A stretch of 64,000 nucleotides of DNA from UBA11663 sp049616325 (GCA_049616325.1 JBMZHG010000008.1:1-64000); one strand, 5' to 3'; positions 8,783 to 16,950 are shown, numbered from the stretch's first letter. The notes: generated by a model from the letters alone, not told the origin. Made by a program: numbers and translations.

Positions 8783-9333
8783 TTCAGGGACGTCGCATCG
8801 GGGTGTTTGCCGCCATGAGCCTGGACGGGTATTTGGCGGGCAAGGACGACAACTTGGACTTTTTGGCTGGGGTCCAGGACCCGGAAGAGGATTACGGTTA
8901 CGGCGCGTTTTCGAATCGCGTGGTCGGGTACGTGGTGGGGCGCCGAACCTACGAAGTGGTCAAAGAGCTCTGCGAAGGGGAATTTCCGCACTTGGGCCGG
9001 TGGCCCATCTTCGTCGTGACCAACCGTGCTGCATCCATGCCCGCTACGGAAGGGGTGGAGTTTGGGACGTTGGAGGAGTTGCCCACTTGGCTTGGTCAGC
9101 GCGTGGCGCCGACCGAAGGAGACGAGGTGGTGTGGTGCGACGGCGGGGGGCAGGTCATTTCAGCACTTTCGGAGCACATTGACGAGTGGACGTTGTCTGT
9201 CGTGCCTGCACTTCTAGGCGACGGAATACGACTCTTCCCAGGCGGCCGTCCGCCGGTGGCGTTGACCTGCTCGGGCGCGATGTCCTACAGCCGGGGTCTG
9301 GTCCAAATGCGTTACTTCAAGGCGCAGGGCTGA
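8779..9333 (+). CDS. Dihydrofolate reductase-like (RibD C-terminal) family protein
   Basis: 184 residues. It begins with the family pattern (RRIGVFAAMSLDGYLAG), contains VGRRTYEVV and VVTNRA segments, a glycine-rich CDGGGQVIS nucleotide-binding loop, and ends YSRGLVQMRY. This matches the DHFR/RibD C-terminal fold of NADPH-dependent reductases; the physiological substrate of these YwjB/YyaP-like proteins is usually unknown. ATG 8779 overlaps the peptidase stop codon. The 3' end overlaps the convergent PNGase-like gene by 17 bases. Confidence 0.85.
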   Translation: MIQGRRIGVFAAMSLDGYLAGKDDNLDFLAGVQDPEEDYGYGAFSNRVVGYVVGRRTYEVVKELCEGEFPHLGRWPIFVVTNRAASMPATEGVEFGTLEELPTWLGQRVAPTEGDEVVWCDGGGQVISALSEHIDEWTLSVVPALLGDGIRLFPGGRPPVALTCSGAMSYSRGLVQMRYFKAQG

Positions 9334-10522
9334 CTTCCAGCCACCCTGCGAGATTCCAAAAGTTGAATTCATCCTCCGCCCATCTCTGGGCCCCAGGTAC
9401 CGCCACTTCCAGCGTGTGTTTTCCCGCGCTCAACGCACCCAGCGCCACGCGCCGCGGCACAACTTGGTCTCCCGGGCACCAGTTGGAGCGGCTCAAGTCG
9501 GAGGAAGCGACGCGCTCTTCCAGCGTGTCTCCTCGGTACACGTAGGTCGAAGGCCAAAACCCGCTCGTCGGGTTGAACCGCCGCATCGTGGCACAATCGT
9601 TGCGCCAGGGCGTCCAGGCCTCCACAGTATCTCCGTCCACGAGCAAGATGTGCGGTTGCTCCGTGAATTCGTCGCCTCCGCTGTGGCCGCCGTGGCCGGT
9701 CGTCAAGAACAGGAGGTCGGCCTGTCCGGGGCGGGCGAGGGTGAAACTCACAAGTAGCGCCGAGTCGGGGAGCTGGGTAAACGGCCGCTGGTCGTGGGCG
9801 AGCTTGGTGGTGTTGAAGAGCGGGGTGACGTCATGTTGTGGGCCCCAGTCGCAGGGCAGGGGGCTTTCGTCCACGACCAGCTCGGCCGACAGCGCGTAGC
9901 CCTCGGCCGTCCAGGTGTCGATGTACGCTCCAATCCACAAGGTGTCGACGTTGCTGAGCCAAGGCTGAAGACCCGCAAGGTCGGCCCGCCAATGCGCGCT
10001 GTCGGCCCAGGCGGCCACGGCTTCGGGCCTGTACGCTTCGGCGCGTTCCGTGTGGCTGAAGTGCCCCACCCCGAACGGGGTGATGAAGCGCATCAGCTCC
10101 AGTGCGGGCATGCGCGATCCGTCCTGTTCAATGCCGGCAAACCGCGTCGTGTCCGCGTCTCCGCCATCTTGCATGCGCTTGAGAAAATCCCGACCCGCTT
10201 CGTCGGCAAAGGCAAACACGGTGCCGCTCTTGTCCCACGGGTCGCCGGCCGACGTCACCGTGACGTCCAACCACACGTCGCACCGACGTTCCCGGGCCGG
10301 AACGACCACGGGCTTGAGAAGGATGCGTCCCGCATCCAGCCGGTACGTTCCATCCTCTCGCGGCACCGAGTCCGCGGGCACAGAGGGATCAAACGCGACC
10401 GAAGCCTCGCGCCAAATCGGCACTCGGAACGACCCACGTTCAGGCGCGTCCGAAGACGAGGAGCACGCTCCCAACAGAACAGCAAGCAGAACGAAGAGAG
10501 AGGGAAGGCAAAGGCGTTTCAT
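9317..10522 (-). CDS. PNGase F-like lipoprotein (peptide-N-glycosidase family)
   Basis: 401 residues. MKRLCLPSLFVLLAVLLGAC is a clear lipoprotein signal. The body resembles the two-jellyroll PNGase F fold: an N-terminal β-rich half with WDKSGTVFAF, then the C-terminal half with STYVYRGDTLEERV, SNWCPGDQVVPRRV and FNFWNLAGWLEV. The WCPG segment is typical of PNGase F-like C-terminal halves. PNGase F releases N-glycans from Asn, and catalytic acids should lie in the N-terminal half; I cannot verify them without an alignment. The protein is probably anchored in the envelope. ATG 10522 is chosen for the signal peptide and the box four bases upstream. Confidence 0.65.
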   Translation of the reverse strand: MKRLCLPSLFVLLAVLLGACSSSSDAPERGSFRVPIWREASVAFDPSVPADSVPREDGTYRLDAGRILLKPVVVPARERRCDVWLDVTVTSAGDPWDKSGTVFAFADEAGRDFLKRMQDGGDADTTRFAGIEQDGSRMPALELMRFITPFGVGHFSHTERAEAYRPEAVAAWADSAHWRADLAGLQPWLSNVDTLWIGAYIDTWTAEGYALSAELVVDESPLPCDWGPQHDVTPLFNTTKLAHDQRPFTQLPDSALLVSFTLARPGQADLLFLTTGHGGHSGGDEFTEQPHILLVDGDTVEAWTPWRNDCATMRRFNPTSGFWPSTYVYRGDTLEERVASSDLSRSNWCPGDQVVPRRVALGALSAGKHTLEVAVPGAQRWAEDEFNFWNLAGWLEVSPAP

Positions 10523-10526
10523 GCCG

Positions 10527-10534
10527 CCAAGTTC
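10527..10534 (-). promoter_or_regulatory. -7-like box GAACTTGG, 4 nt before ATG (PNGase-like)
   Basis: GAACTTGG, then CGGC and the ATG at 10522. It is a degenerate member of the motif; a near-identical box precedes the TlpA-like gene at 14877. Confidence 0.35.
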
Positions 10535-10636
10535 GGCTACTGTGCGCTCACGGGGAAAGCAAATTGGGGATGAGCGTCGTTGGGGTGGTGTACAAGCATA
10601 CTGAAATCCCAACGTGAAGCCCATCGAGGGGGAGGG

Positions 10637-10667
10637 TTTCACACCTCCGAAATCAGGCGTACTTTTG
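10637..10667 (+). promoter_or_regulatory. Promoter TTTC-N19-TACTTTTG (CPBP-like gene)
   Basis: TACTTTTG at 10660-10667 with TTTC at 10637-10640 and a 19-bp spacer. This is the closest match in the window to the full Bacteroidota promoter (TTTG-N19-TAnnTTTG). The start codon at 10692 leaves a short leader. Confidence 0.6.
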
Positions 10668-10691
10668 CGCCCTCATTCGAACACCTGACTT

Positions 10692-11447
10692 TTGACCTTT
10701 CTTGTCAACCTTCCTTTCCTGGATCCTACGCCATCTTCGGCAGAGGCCAATGTCTTGGTTCCCTTGGCGCTGAGTTTGTTTGGGTTTCTCGGGTATTGGT
10801 GGGCTCACTACAGCCCTGCGATTCGGGCGTGGTTTGATGCGCGTTGGACAGGCGACGATGGAAAGGTGAAGCACGTGTTCTCACTCAAACTTTGGGGATT
10901 CATTACCATGGGCGTGATTCCAGCGTGGGTGCTCCATGCGACGTTGGGTTGGTCGCTGGCGGATTTGGGCGTGAAGTGGCCTGCGGCTGCGTCCTTGGAG
11001 TTGTGGTTGTGGTGGGCTGCTTTGCTCGGGTCGACCGTCGTCTTGTCTATGGCGGCAGGGAAGGAGGGCGCGAAGAACTACCCCCAAATTCGTGCTAGGG
11101 AGTGGTCCTTGTCGACCATGTTGTGGAGTGGGTCGGGGTGGGCGCTCTACCTGTCGGTTTACGAATTCATGTTTCGAGGGTTCTTGATTTTCCCCGTGGC
11201 TTCGGTGATTGGGGTGTGGCCAGCTGTCGCCATCAGCACGTTAATTTACTCTGTGACGCATTTCCACAAGGGAAAAGGGGAGACGCTGTGGTGCTTGCCG
11301 GTCGGTGTAATGACGTGTTGGATGACTCTGGAGACGGGAAGCCTGTTCCACACGGCTGTGGGGCACATTGTGGTGTCGTGGTTCAACACGGCGTACCACG
11401 TCCGCCGCAACCCCGACATGCGTTGGGTGGGGTGGCTCAAGACTTGA
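10692..11447 (+). CDS. CPBP-like intramembrane protease homologue with altered active site, TTG start
   Basis: 251 residues, with five or six hydrophobic segments. Motif 1 reads YEFMFRG (Glu158, Arg162) where CPBP/CAAX proteases have EExxxR, so the first Glu, which acts as the general base in studied homologues, is Tyr here. Motif 2 is YSVTH (His190), and HIVVSWFN gives the later H...N pair. This could be an inactive or altered member. The frame has an in-frame stop at 10686-10688 and no ATG until residue 76, inside a membrane segment. TTG 10692 is therefore the likely start, with a good promoter 25 bases upstream. Confidence 0.65.
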   Translation: MTFLVNLPFLDPTPSSAEANVLVPLALSLFGFLGYWWAHYSPAIRAWFDARWTGDDGKVKHVFSLKLWGFITMGVIPAWVLHATLGWSLADLGVKWPAAASLELWLWWAALLGSTVVLSMAAGKEGAKNYPQIRAREWSLSTMLWSGSGWALYLSVYEFMFRGFLIFPVASVIGVWPAVAISTLIYSVTHFHKGKGETLWCLPVGVMTCWMTLETGSLFHTAVGHIVVSWFNTAYHVRRNPDMRWVGWLKT

Positions 11448-11550
11448 CATAGCGCGGAGGCCAGTGTGTCTCAAGTGACCTCCGTTTGTAACGTGCGGCA
11501 CGGTGCTCTTTCGTGTCTTCTTGCACCTTTGTCCCAAACTTCAGTAACGC

Positions 11551-11856
11551 ATGGCTGGAACTTCTTTTAAAGACTTGGTGGCAGGCGACGTGCCTGTGTT
11601 GGTGGACGTGTTTGCCGATTGGTGCGGTCCGTGCAAGGCGATGGCCCCAGAACTTCAGTCGCTTTCGTCGAGCGTGGGCGAGAAGGCCAAGATTCTCAAG
11701 GTCAACATTGACCGCAACCAGCCGCTCGCGCAGGCCTACGGCATCCGAAGCGTACCCACCTTGATGATTTTCAAGCAAGGCGAGATGGTGTGGAAGGCGG
11801 CGGGCTACCATTCGGAAGCCCAAATGAAGCAGGCCCTCGCACCCTTCATGAACTGA
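11551..11856 (+). CDS. trxA: Thioredoxin
   Basis: 101 residues, a complete single-domain cytosolic thioredoxin: central strand VLVDVFADWCGPCKAMAPE with the canonical WCGPC site, then YGIRSVPTLMIFKQGE containing the cis-Pro, and a GYHSEAQMKQALAPF helix. It reduces protein disulfides in concert with thioredoxin reductase (not in this window). It is followed by a strong terminator. Confidence 0.95.
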   Translation: MAGTSFKDLVAGDVPVLVDVFADWCGPCKAMAPELQSLSSSVGEKAKILKVNIDRNQPLAQAYGIRSVPTLMIFKQGEMVWKAAGYHSEAQMKQALAPFMN

Positions 11857-11878
11857 ACGCAACGACCTGTTCCCCCTG

Positions 11879-11911
11879 AAAGCCACCCCGTCCGAGGGTG
11901 GCTTTTTCTTG
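11879..11911 (+). terminator. Rho-independent terminator after trxA
   Basis: AAGCCACCC ... GGGTGGCTT inverted repeat with a short loop, followed by TTTTTCTT. It sits 23 bases past the trxA stop and just before the next gene's promoter box. Confidence 0.92.
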
Positions 11912-11926
11912 CATCTGGATTTGAGT

Positions 11927-11934
11927 TATTTTTG
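11927..11934 (+). promoter_or_regulatory. -7 box TATTTTTG, 3 nt before ATG (cupredoxin protein)
   Basis: TATTTTTG followed by ACC and the ATG at 11938. A TTTT at 11904-11907, part of the preceding terminator's T-run, lies 19 bases upstream and could stand in for the -33 TTTG. Confidence 0.55.
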
Positions 11935-11937
11935 ACC

Positions 11938-12780
11938 ATGTTCCCACGATTCCTCACCATGGCGATGGCCTCGGTTCTGGCTGTTGGGTTGTCTGCCCAG
12001 GCCGACACCTTGTGGATGGTGCCCGGTGGCGTAGGGCTCGGGGGGGACACCCTGGCGGCCCTTCGGTTTTGTGCCACGCCCCAATTTCAAATGTCCAACG
12101 AGACGCTGAACGGTTTGACGTCGAGTGTGGTTGTGGTGAATGCCGATTCGGTTTCGCACGAATTGGCATGGACGGCGCAAGACGGTACAACGTGGACAGT
12201 GGAGCCGGGAGCTTCGGTGGAGCTCAATGTGACAGGACTGGCCAACGCGACGCATCGGTTGTGGAGCGTGACAGAACGAGGCCAAACCCTCGGCCTCTCC
12301 ACCATGGTCCGCTCGGGTTGGGACGATCTGCCTCATTACGAATGGAACCTCAACGAATGGGATCCGGAGGAGACGTGGATGTTGGCGGAGGGAGGGAGTT
12401 TGGACCCTTCGGCGGCCTACGTGCCAAGGCAGTTTACCATCAACGACCTGAATTACCCCAACACGCTCGCGGACTCGACCTCCTACGTCCAAACCTCTGT
12501 GGGCTCGGCCGTGTACATCTCCATCATCAATCAGGGACGCATGGATCAGGTGCTTCATTTTCACGGCTACCACGTGGACATGCTTCAGTCGAGTGCCCAC
12601 ACGAACCGGGTGGGATGGTCCAAAGACACGGTGCCGGTCAAATCTGGAGAGCGCGTGGTGGTTCGGCTTGATCCCAACCAACCGGGTGAATATCCCGTGC
12701 ACGCGCACAATTTGGTGGCCGTCACCAACGCGGGTTTTTATCCCGGCGGCATGATCACTTATTTGAACGTTGCGCCATGA
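11938..12780 (+). CDS. Cupredoxin-domain protein with multicopper-oxidase His pairs but no type 1 Cys
   Basis: 280 residues with a signal peptide (1-20, GLSAQ). The N-terminal half is β-rich without copper motifs. The C-terminal half (about 155-280) is a cupredoxin with two HxH pairs typical of a trinuclear copper site: His207-Phe-His209-Gly (LHFHGYH) and His255-Ala-His257, followed by GFYPGGM. The second pair aligns with the HCH motif of multicopper oxidases, but the Cys is Ala, so a type 1 copper cannot form. There is no T9SS tail, so it is probably periplasmic. Its stop overlaps the ATG of the next gene, whose ligand set is complementary. ATG 11938 is supported by the box at 11927-11934. 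Confidence 0.75.
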   Translation: MFPRFLTMAMASVLAVGLSAQADTLWMVPGGVGLGGDTLAALRFCATPQFQMSNETLNGLTSSVVVVNADSVSHELAWTAQDGTTWTVEPGASVELNVTGLANATHRLWSVTERGQTLGLSTMVRSGWDDLPHYEWNLNEWDPEETWMLAEGGSLDPSAAYVPRQFTINDLNYPNTLADSTSYVQTSVGSAVYISIINQGRMDQVLHFHGYHVDMLQSSAHTNRVGWSKDTVPVKSGERVVVRLDPNQPGEYPVHAHNLVAVTNAGFYPGGMITYLNVAP

Positions 12781-13940
12781 TGGAGTGGAAAAGCTTGCTC
12801 GGTGCGGTTGCAGCGTCGGTTTTCTTGTTCTCGCCCGCCGCGGCACAGCAGGTTCCGCCGTCGTTGTTCTCAGAAATGGACGGCATCCACTTCTTGGACG
12901 ACGGGACAACCTTGCCGATTTGGGGATACGGTTGGGTTGCGGACGGGTTCATCACGTTGCCGGCTCCGCTGTTGACGTACGACGAAGGGGCGGTGGTGAG
13001 CTTGGCGTTTGAAAACCCCAGCCCGGAGAGCCACACCATTCACCTGCACGGACTTGATGTGGATCAGGCGAACGACGGGGTCCCCGCGACGTCCTTCTTC
13101 GTGACGTCTGGACAGTCCACTACCTACGATTTTACGGCAACGCATTCCGGGACGTACCTCTACCACTGCCACGTGACCACGACGTTGCACTTGACGATGG
13201 GGATGTACGGCATGGTGTTGGTCACACGGCCTGACGGCAAGCTCTTCGAGGGCGGCCCTTCCGTGGCTCAAGACATACCCTGGCTGTTCAGTGACCTCGA
13301 AGTGGCGACCAACTTGGATCCGGTCGGCAGCTTCCCGTTTCACGACATGCGTCCCGACGTGTTCATGGTCAACGGAAAGTCGGGCAGCCAGTTGGCGGGG
13401 GAGGTCGTTTACGCTTCGGCAGAGGAGCCCACCGCGCTTCGCCTGGCGTCCATGGCCTACAGCAAAATTGCCTGCCACTTTCCCGAAGGGTTGAATGCGG
13501 AGCTGTGGATGAGCGACGGCCGCGAAGTTCCGGTCGAATCGTTGGACAGCTTGGAGATTTATCCCGGCGAACGTTTCACTGTTTTGGTGCAGCCTGAGGT
13601 GGGCTACGACGGCGGTGTGACGGCCGTGTTTGAGCACATGATCGACGGCTATGACGAGGCACAAGAGTTTCTTCAAATCCGTGAAGAGTCGTTGCACCCC
13701 AGCCACGTGACGGGTCTTGACGTGCCTGCCTGGTATCCCAACCCGGCAAGCCAAAACGTCCATATGGCTGAATCAACAGGACGACTTGTTCGCGTTTGGA
13801 CGCCTGCGGGCACCTTAGTCTTCGAAGGGCAAGTTCCGTCGAGTGGATTGGACGTAGCCTCCTGGAACGAAGGCCTGTACCTCGCGCAAGTCGAGGGTCG
13901 GGGTGTCACGCGGTTCGTGGTGGCGCACGGAGTTCGGTAA
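12777..13940 (+). CDS. Multicopper-oxidase-type protein with T9SS sorting domain
   Basis: 387 residues. Signal peptide about 1-23. The first cupredoxin domain (about 25-160) carries H86TIH89LH91G and H130CH132 with His138 and Met143: a full type 1 site (His86, Cys131, His138, Met143) plus four His for half of a type 2/3 cluster. HCH is followed by five residues before the next His, two more than the usual HCHxxxH. The second domain (about 170-300) shows no copper ligands. A T9SS sorting domain is at about 315-387 (YPNPASQNVHM ... VVAHGVR). Coupled (4-bp overlap) to the previous cupredoxin gene. Likely roles are copper-dependent oxidation of small molecules or of metals. Confidence 0.82.
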   Translation: MMEWKSLLGAVAASVFLFSPAAAQQVPPSLFSEMDGIHFLDDGTTLPIWGYGWVADGFITLPAPLLTYDEGAVVSLAFENPSPESHTIHLHGLDVDQANDGVPATSFFVTSGQSTTYDFTATHSGTYLYHCHVTTTLHLTMGMYGMVLVTRPDGKLFEGGPSVAQDIPWLFSDLEVATNLDPVGSFPFHDMRPDVFMVNGKSGSQLAGEVVYASAEEPTALRLASMAYSKIACHFPEGLNAELWMSDGREVPVESLDSLEIYPGERFTVLVQPEVGYDGGVTAVFEHMIDGYDEAQEFLQIREESLHPSHVTGLDVPAWYPNPASQNVHMAESTGRLVRVWTPAGTLVFEGQVPSSGLDVASWNEGLYLAQVEGRGVTRFVVAHGVR

Positions 13941-14020
13941 CCTCGGTCACGTGGTTTGGTTACTGAAGGAGCGGTCCGCTTGAAGCCGACTCCTCAATTT
14001 TGAGGCCAAATCAACAGCAC

Positions 14021-14332
14021 ATGTTTGTCTTTCAATCAGCCACCGACTGTTCTGCACAAGACGTGAAGAACGCGCAATCGGATCCCAACGCGGTCATCGT
14101 CGATTGCCGCACGCATTCGGAAGCCAGCGCAGGCAGCGTCAAGGGCGCGCACGTGAAGGACTGGCTGGGAGGTGAGTTGCATCAATCCATTTCGTCGTGG
14201 GACAAAAGCAAGAAGTACTACCTGTTTTGCCGGAGCGGCAACCGCAGCAGTCAAGCCACGAAGTTCATGCGGTCGCACGGGTTCGAAAACGTGTACAATG
14301 CCGGCTCCATCCGCAAGCTCAACGGCCTTTAA
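14021..14332 (+). CDS. Rhodanese-like domain protein
   Basis: 103 residues, one rhodanese domain: VIVDCRTHSEASAGSVKGAH, then the active-site loop YLFCRSGNRSS with the catalytic Cys, and a C-terminal GFENVYNAGSIRKL. No signal peptide is present, so it is cytosolic. It transfers sulfane sulfur or acts as a sulfur carrier. The frame extends upstream to a TTG at 14000, but ATG 14021 starts closer to the domain. It overlaps the convergent TlpA-like gene by four bases. Confidence 0.88.
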   Translation: MFVFQSATDCSAQDVKNAQSDPNAVIVDCRTHSEASAGSVKGAHVKDWLGGELHQSISSWDKSKKYYLFCRSGNRSSQATKFMRSHGFENVYNAGSIRKLNGL

Positions 14333-14877
14333 GGCGCCGAGGTGAGTTCATTCAACAGTTTCACCATGGTCTGGAATTCGGCCTCGTCAAACAACCTCGT
14401 GAGCATGGCGATGTTTCCTTGACGGTCGACCACCACATTTCGTGTGACGCCTGATTTCTTGGCGGCAATGGAATGAAACACGGCCCCGGCGTCGTCTGGA
14501 CACATGGGGTAGGTGACGCGCATTTGTTCTGCAAATGCGCGCACTTGCGTTTGGGGCTCGTCGTAATCGACCCCGAGCAACACAAATCCGCCTTCTCGAT
14601 CCTTGTAAGCTTGCCAAACCTCGGATTCCAAGTGCGGCATCTCGGCCCGGCAAACGCTGCACCAAGATGCGGTGAATTGCAGGACGTACGGCGTGCCCAT
14701 CAAGGACTCTCTCGTGTATTCGTTTCCGTCGAGGTCCGTCAAGGTGAAGTCGGGCACCACGTCGCCCACACTCACCACGAACCCTCGGGAGTCTGGGATT
14801 TCATCTTGTCCAACCAAAAGGGTGGGGGCCAACAAAATCGCGAAGGCACAGACCCATTGAATTTGTCGTGACAGCAT
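14329..14877 (-). CDS. TlpA-like envelope thioredoxin
   Basis: 182 residues. Hydrophobic signal sequence (IQWVCAFAILLAPTLLVGQ), then a TlpA/ResA-type domain: VGDVVPDFTLTDLDG, active site TASWCSVCRAEMPHLES, and the later GVTRNVVVDRQG strand. Such proteins reduce or isomerise disulfides in the periplasm, often for cytochrome c or copper-centre maturation. That would suit the neighbouring copper and haem proteins, though the link is inferred from position only. ATG 14877 is chosen because the signal peptide begins there. Confidence 0.85.
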   Translation of the reverse strand: MLSRQIQWVCAFAILLAPTLLVGQDEIPDSRGFVVSVGDVVPDFTLTDLDGNEYTRESLMGTPYVLQFTASWCSVCRAEMPHLESEVWQAYKDREGGFVLLGVDYDEPQTQVRAFAEQMRVTYPMCPDDAGAVFHSIAAKKSGVTRNVVVDRQGNIAMLTRLFDEAEFQTMVKLLNELTSAP

Positions 14878-14880
14878 GCC

Positions 14881-14888
14881 CCAAGTTC
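14881..14888 (-). promoter_or_regulatory. -7-like box GAACTTGG, 3 nt before ATG (TlpA-like)
   Basis: GAACTTGG followed by GGC and ATG 14877. A degenerate version of the motif. Confidence 0.35.
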
Positions 14889-14951
14889 GGGAAATCACGA
14901 CAATTCTCAAGGTAAACTGTGGGTTGCCGCTTGTTTCCCATCTGCACAATC

Positions 14952-16547
14952 ATGAACTTTACAGTCATGAAATGGTCTCATTCCCTTGGTTTCGTTTTGT
15001 TCGTGTTGCACTTCAATGCAGCGTCCCAATACACGTTTCACGCCGACATCGCGCCATTGATCTACGCCGAATGCACAGAGTGCCACCGCGCAGGTGAAAT
15101 CGGCCCCATGCCGTTCACGACCTACGCAGAAGTGGCGGCGTACGGCGAGTTCATCGAGTACGTCACGGCCACCAACTACATGCCGCCGTGGACCCCAGAC
15201 CACAACTACAGCAACTTTCGTGGCGAACGGTTTCTTACCAACGACCAAAAGGCCCTCATCAGCGCGTGGGTTGCCGACGGGATGCCTGAAGGGAATCCTG
15301 CCGACAACCCCGGTCTTCCCAACTTTCCCGAGGGAAGCCAAATTGGCGAGCCCGACCTCGTCTTGGGCATGCCTGAGCCCTTCACACATCAGGGCAACAT
15401 GGTCGATCAGTACCAAGTATTTGTCATCCCTACGGGCTTCACGGAGCCGACCGAAATCGCGGCGGTGGAAGTACGTCCCGGAAACAACGCCGTCGACCAC
15501 CACGCGCTCATCGGTTACACCGACAATCCGAGCATCATAGCTCAAGCATTGGCGATGGATGCGGCTGACCCCAACCCAGGGTACGAGAGCTTCGGCGACT
15601 ACGGGGTGGACGTCGATCAGTTCTTGTTTGGGGGGTGGGTTCCGGGTACGCCGCCTCTGGAATTCCCGCCCACGTTGGGCCACGTGGCTCAGCCGGGAAG
15701 TCACCTTTTGCTGCAAATGCACTACGGTCCTTCTGCTGTCGACGAAGTAGACCAAACCGAGATCAACCTGTTTTTCGCCGACGCGCCCATCCAGCGAGAG
15801 GTAGAGACCTTCATTATGGGCCCCCAATACCTCGACAGCCCCTTTTTCATCCCGGCTAACGAAGTGAGCACATTTCACGCGGAGGTGGAAGTCGGAGTGG
15901 ACTTCAGCCTCATCTCCATAATTCCTCATTGTCACTTGTTGGGTCAGTCTTGGGAGGTTTTTGCCCGCTCACCGGACGCGCAAGACACGATCCCGCTCAT
16001 CTCCATTCCCGAATGGGATTTCAACTGGCAAGGGGTATTCACTTTCCCTCAGCTCTTGAAGATCCCGACGGGTTATATGCTCGAGGCGTTTTGCACCTAC
16101 GACAATACCAGTGACAACCCGTTCAACCCCAGCGACCCACCTCAAAACATGACCTGGGGCGACTTCACCACCGACGAAATGTTCGTGCTGTTCCTGCAGG
16201 GTGTGCCGTACGAAGAGGGGGACGAGAACCTCACGTTGTCAAGCACCGACGAAAGCACCATGGTCGTCTACCAGCACGACAACTTGTTCCCGGCTTGGCC
16301 CAACCCGGCTACCACGGAACAGGTCAAGGTCGGGTTCCACCTCCGGCAACCCGCTGCGGTCAGTTTGAGCCTTCACGACATTCAAGGTCGTGCAGTGAAA
16401 ACTTGGATTGATGGGCAATCGATGCCGAGCGGCAGGCACCTCGAGGCCTACGACGTGTCCGGCCTTCCAGCGGGCACCTACATCTACCGACTGAGCACTT
16501 CCACTGGCACGGTGCGGAGCGCGAAACTTCAACTCTTGGGGCGTTGA
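14952..16547 (+). CDS. Cytochrome c / copper type II monooxygenase-like fusion with T9SS sorting domain
   Basis: 531 residues; ATG 14967 is an equally good start for the signal peptide (LGFVLFVLHFNAASQ). The N-terminal region has one haem c motif, CTECH. The central part resembles the C-terminal copper-binding lobe of peptidylglycine α-hydroxylating monooxygenase. It has VDHHALIGY, SHLLLQMHY, a PHCHLLG pair, and TWGDFTTDEM with the Met ligand typical of CuM. A T9SS sorting domain closes the protein (AWPNPATTEQVKV ... LQLLGR). Related fusions occur in many Bacteroidota and Planctomycetes with unknown substrates. The protein is probably exported and redox-active at the cell surface. It is followed by a terminator. 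Confidence 0.82.
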   Translation: MNFTVMKWSHSLGFVLFVLHFNAASQYTFHADIAPLIYAECTECHRAGEIGPMPFTTYAEVAAYGEFIEYVTATNYMPPWTPDHNYSNFRGERFLTNDQKALISAWVADGMPEGNPADNPGLPNFPEGSQIGEPDLVLGMPEPFTHQGNMVDQYQVFVIPTGFTEPTEIAAVEVRPGNNAVDHHALIGYTDNPSIIAQALAMDAADPNPGYESFGDYGVDVDQFLFGGWVPGTPPLEFPPTLGHVAQPGSHLLLQMHYGPSAVDEVDQTEINLFFADAPIQREVETFIMGPQYLDSPFFIPANEVSTFHAEVEVGVDFSLISIIPHCHLLGQSWEVFARSPDAQDTIPLISIPEWDFNWQGVFTFPQLLKIPTGYMLEAFCTYDNTSDNPFNPSDPPQNMTWGDFTTDEMFVLFLQGVPYEEGDENLTLSSTDESTMVVYQHDNLFPAWPNPATTEQVKVGFHLRQPAAVSLSLHDIQGRAVKTWIDGQSMPSGRHLEAYDVSGLPAGTYIYRLSTSTGTVRSAKLQLLGR

Positions 16548-16567
16548 TCGCTTCGATTGTGGACATG

Positions 16568-16594
16568 AAAAAAGGCGCCCACGGGCGCCTTTTC
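16568..16594 (+). terminator. Bidirectional rho-independent terminator
   Basis: AAGGCGCCC ... GGGCGCCTT with a short loop, flanked by A-run and T-run (aaaaaa ... ttttcc). It lies between the convergent genes ending at 16547 and 16615 and can serve both strands. Confidence 0.92.
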
Positions 16595-16614
16595 CATTCA
16601 GTGAAAGAGAAGAA

Positions 16615-16950
16615 TCACTGGAAATTCCACGTGTAGTTGCCTCCACACATCGTTTCGATGGTCGTGTCGCGCCCTGTGCAGAGCGTGATGAGCGGCAAGT
16701 CGGCTTTGATGAGGTAAGACCCCTCGTCGAGTTCGATCACCACAGAGTCGCCAGCAACGCCTTCGATGAAGGTGGCACCCAAGTCTTCGGCAATCACGTC
16801 GCCGTCCACAACGATGTCAGGCGTGCACGCCGTGTAGTTGTAAACTGTCTGGGTGGCTTTGTTGCCCTCGTCGCATGCGAGCGGCTCTTCGCAACCGGTG
16901 AAGGCTGCAGCTGCGGCCACGAGGCCGAGCAGGTAGGTTACTTTTTTCAT
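16615..16950 (-). CDS. Small secreted lipoprotein of unknown function
   Basis: 111 residues. Lipoprotein signal MKKVTYLLGLVAAAAAFTGC, then a compact β-rich domain with four further Cys (CDEGN, TACTP, TLCTG, TMCGG) that could form two disulfides, ending YTWNFQ. I do not recognise the family. ATG 16950 is chosen for the signal peptide. A TACTTCTG sequence about 20 bases upstream is a possible -7 element. Confidence 0.75.
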   Translation of the reverse strand: MKKVTYLLGLVAAAAAFTGCEEPLACDEGNKATQTVYNYTACTPDIVVDGDVIAEDLGATFIEGVAGDSVVIELDEGSYLIKADLPLITLCTGRDTTIETMCGGNYTWNFQ

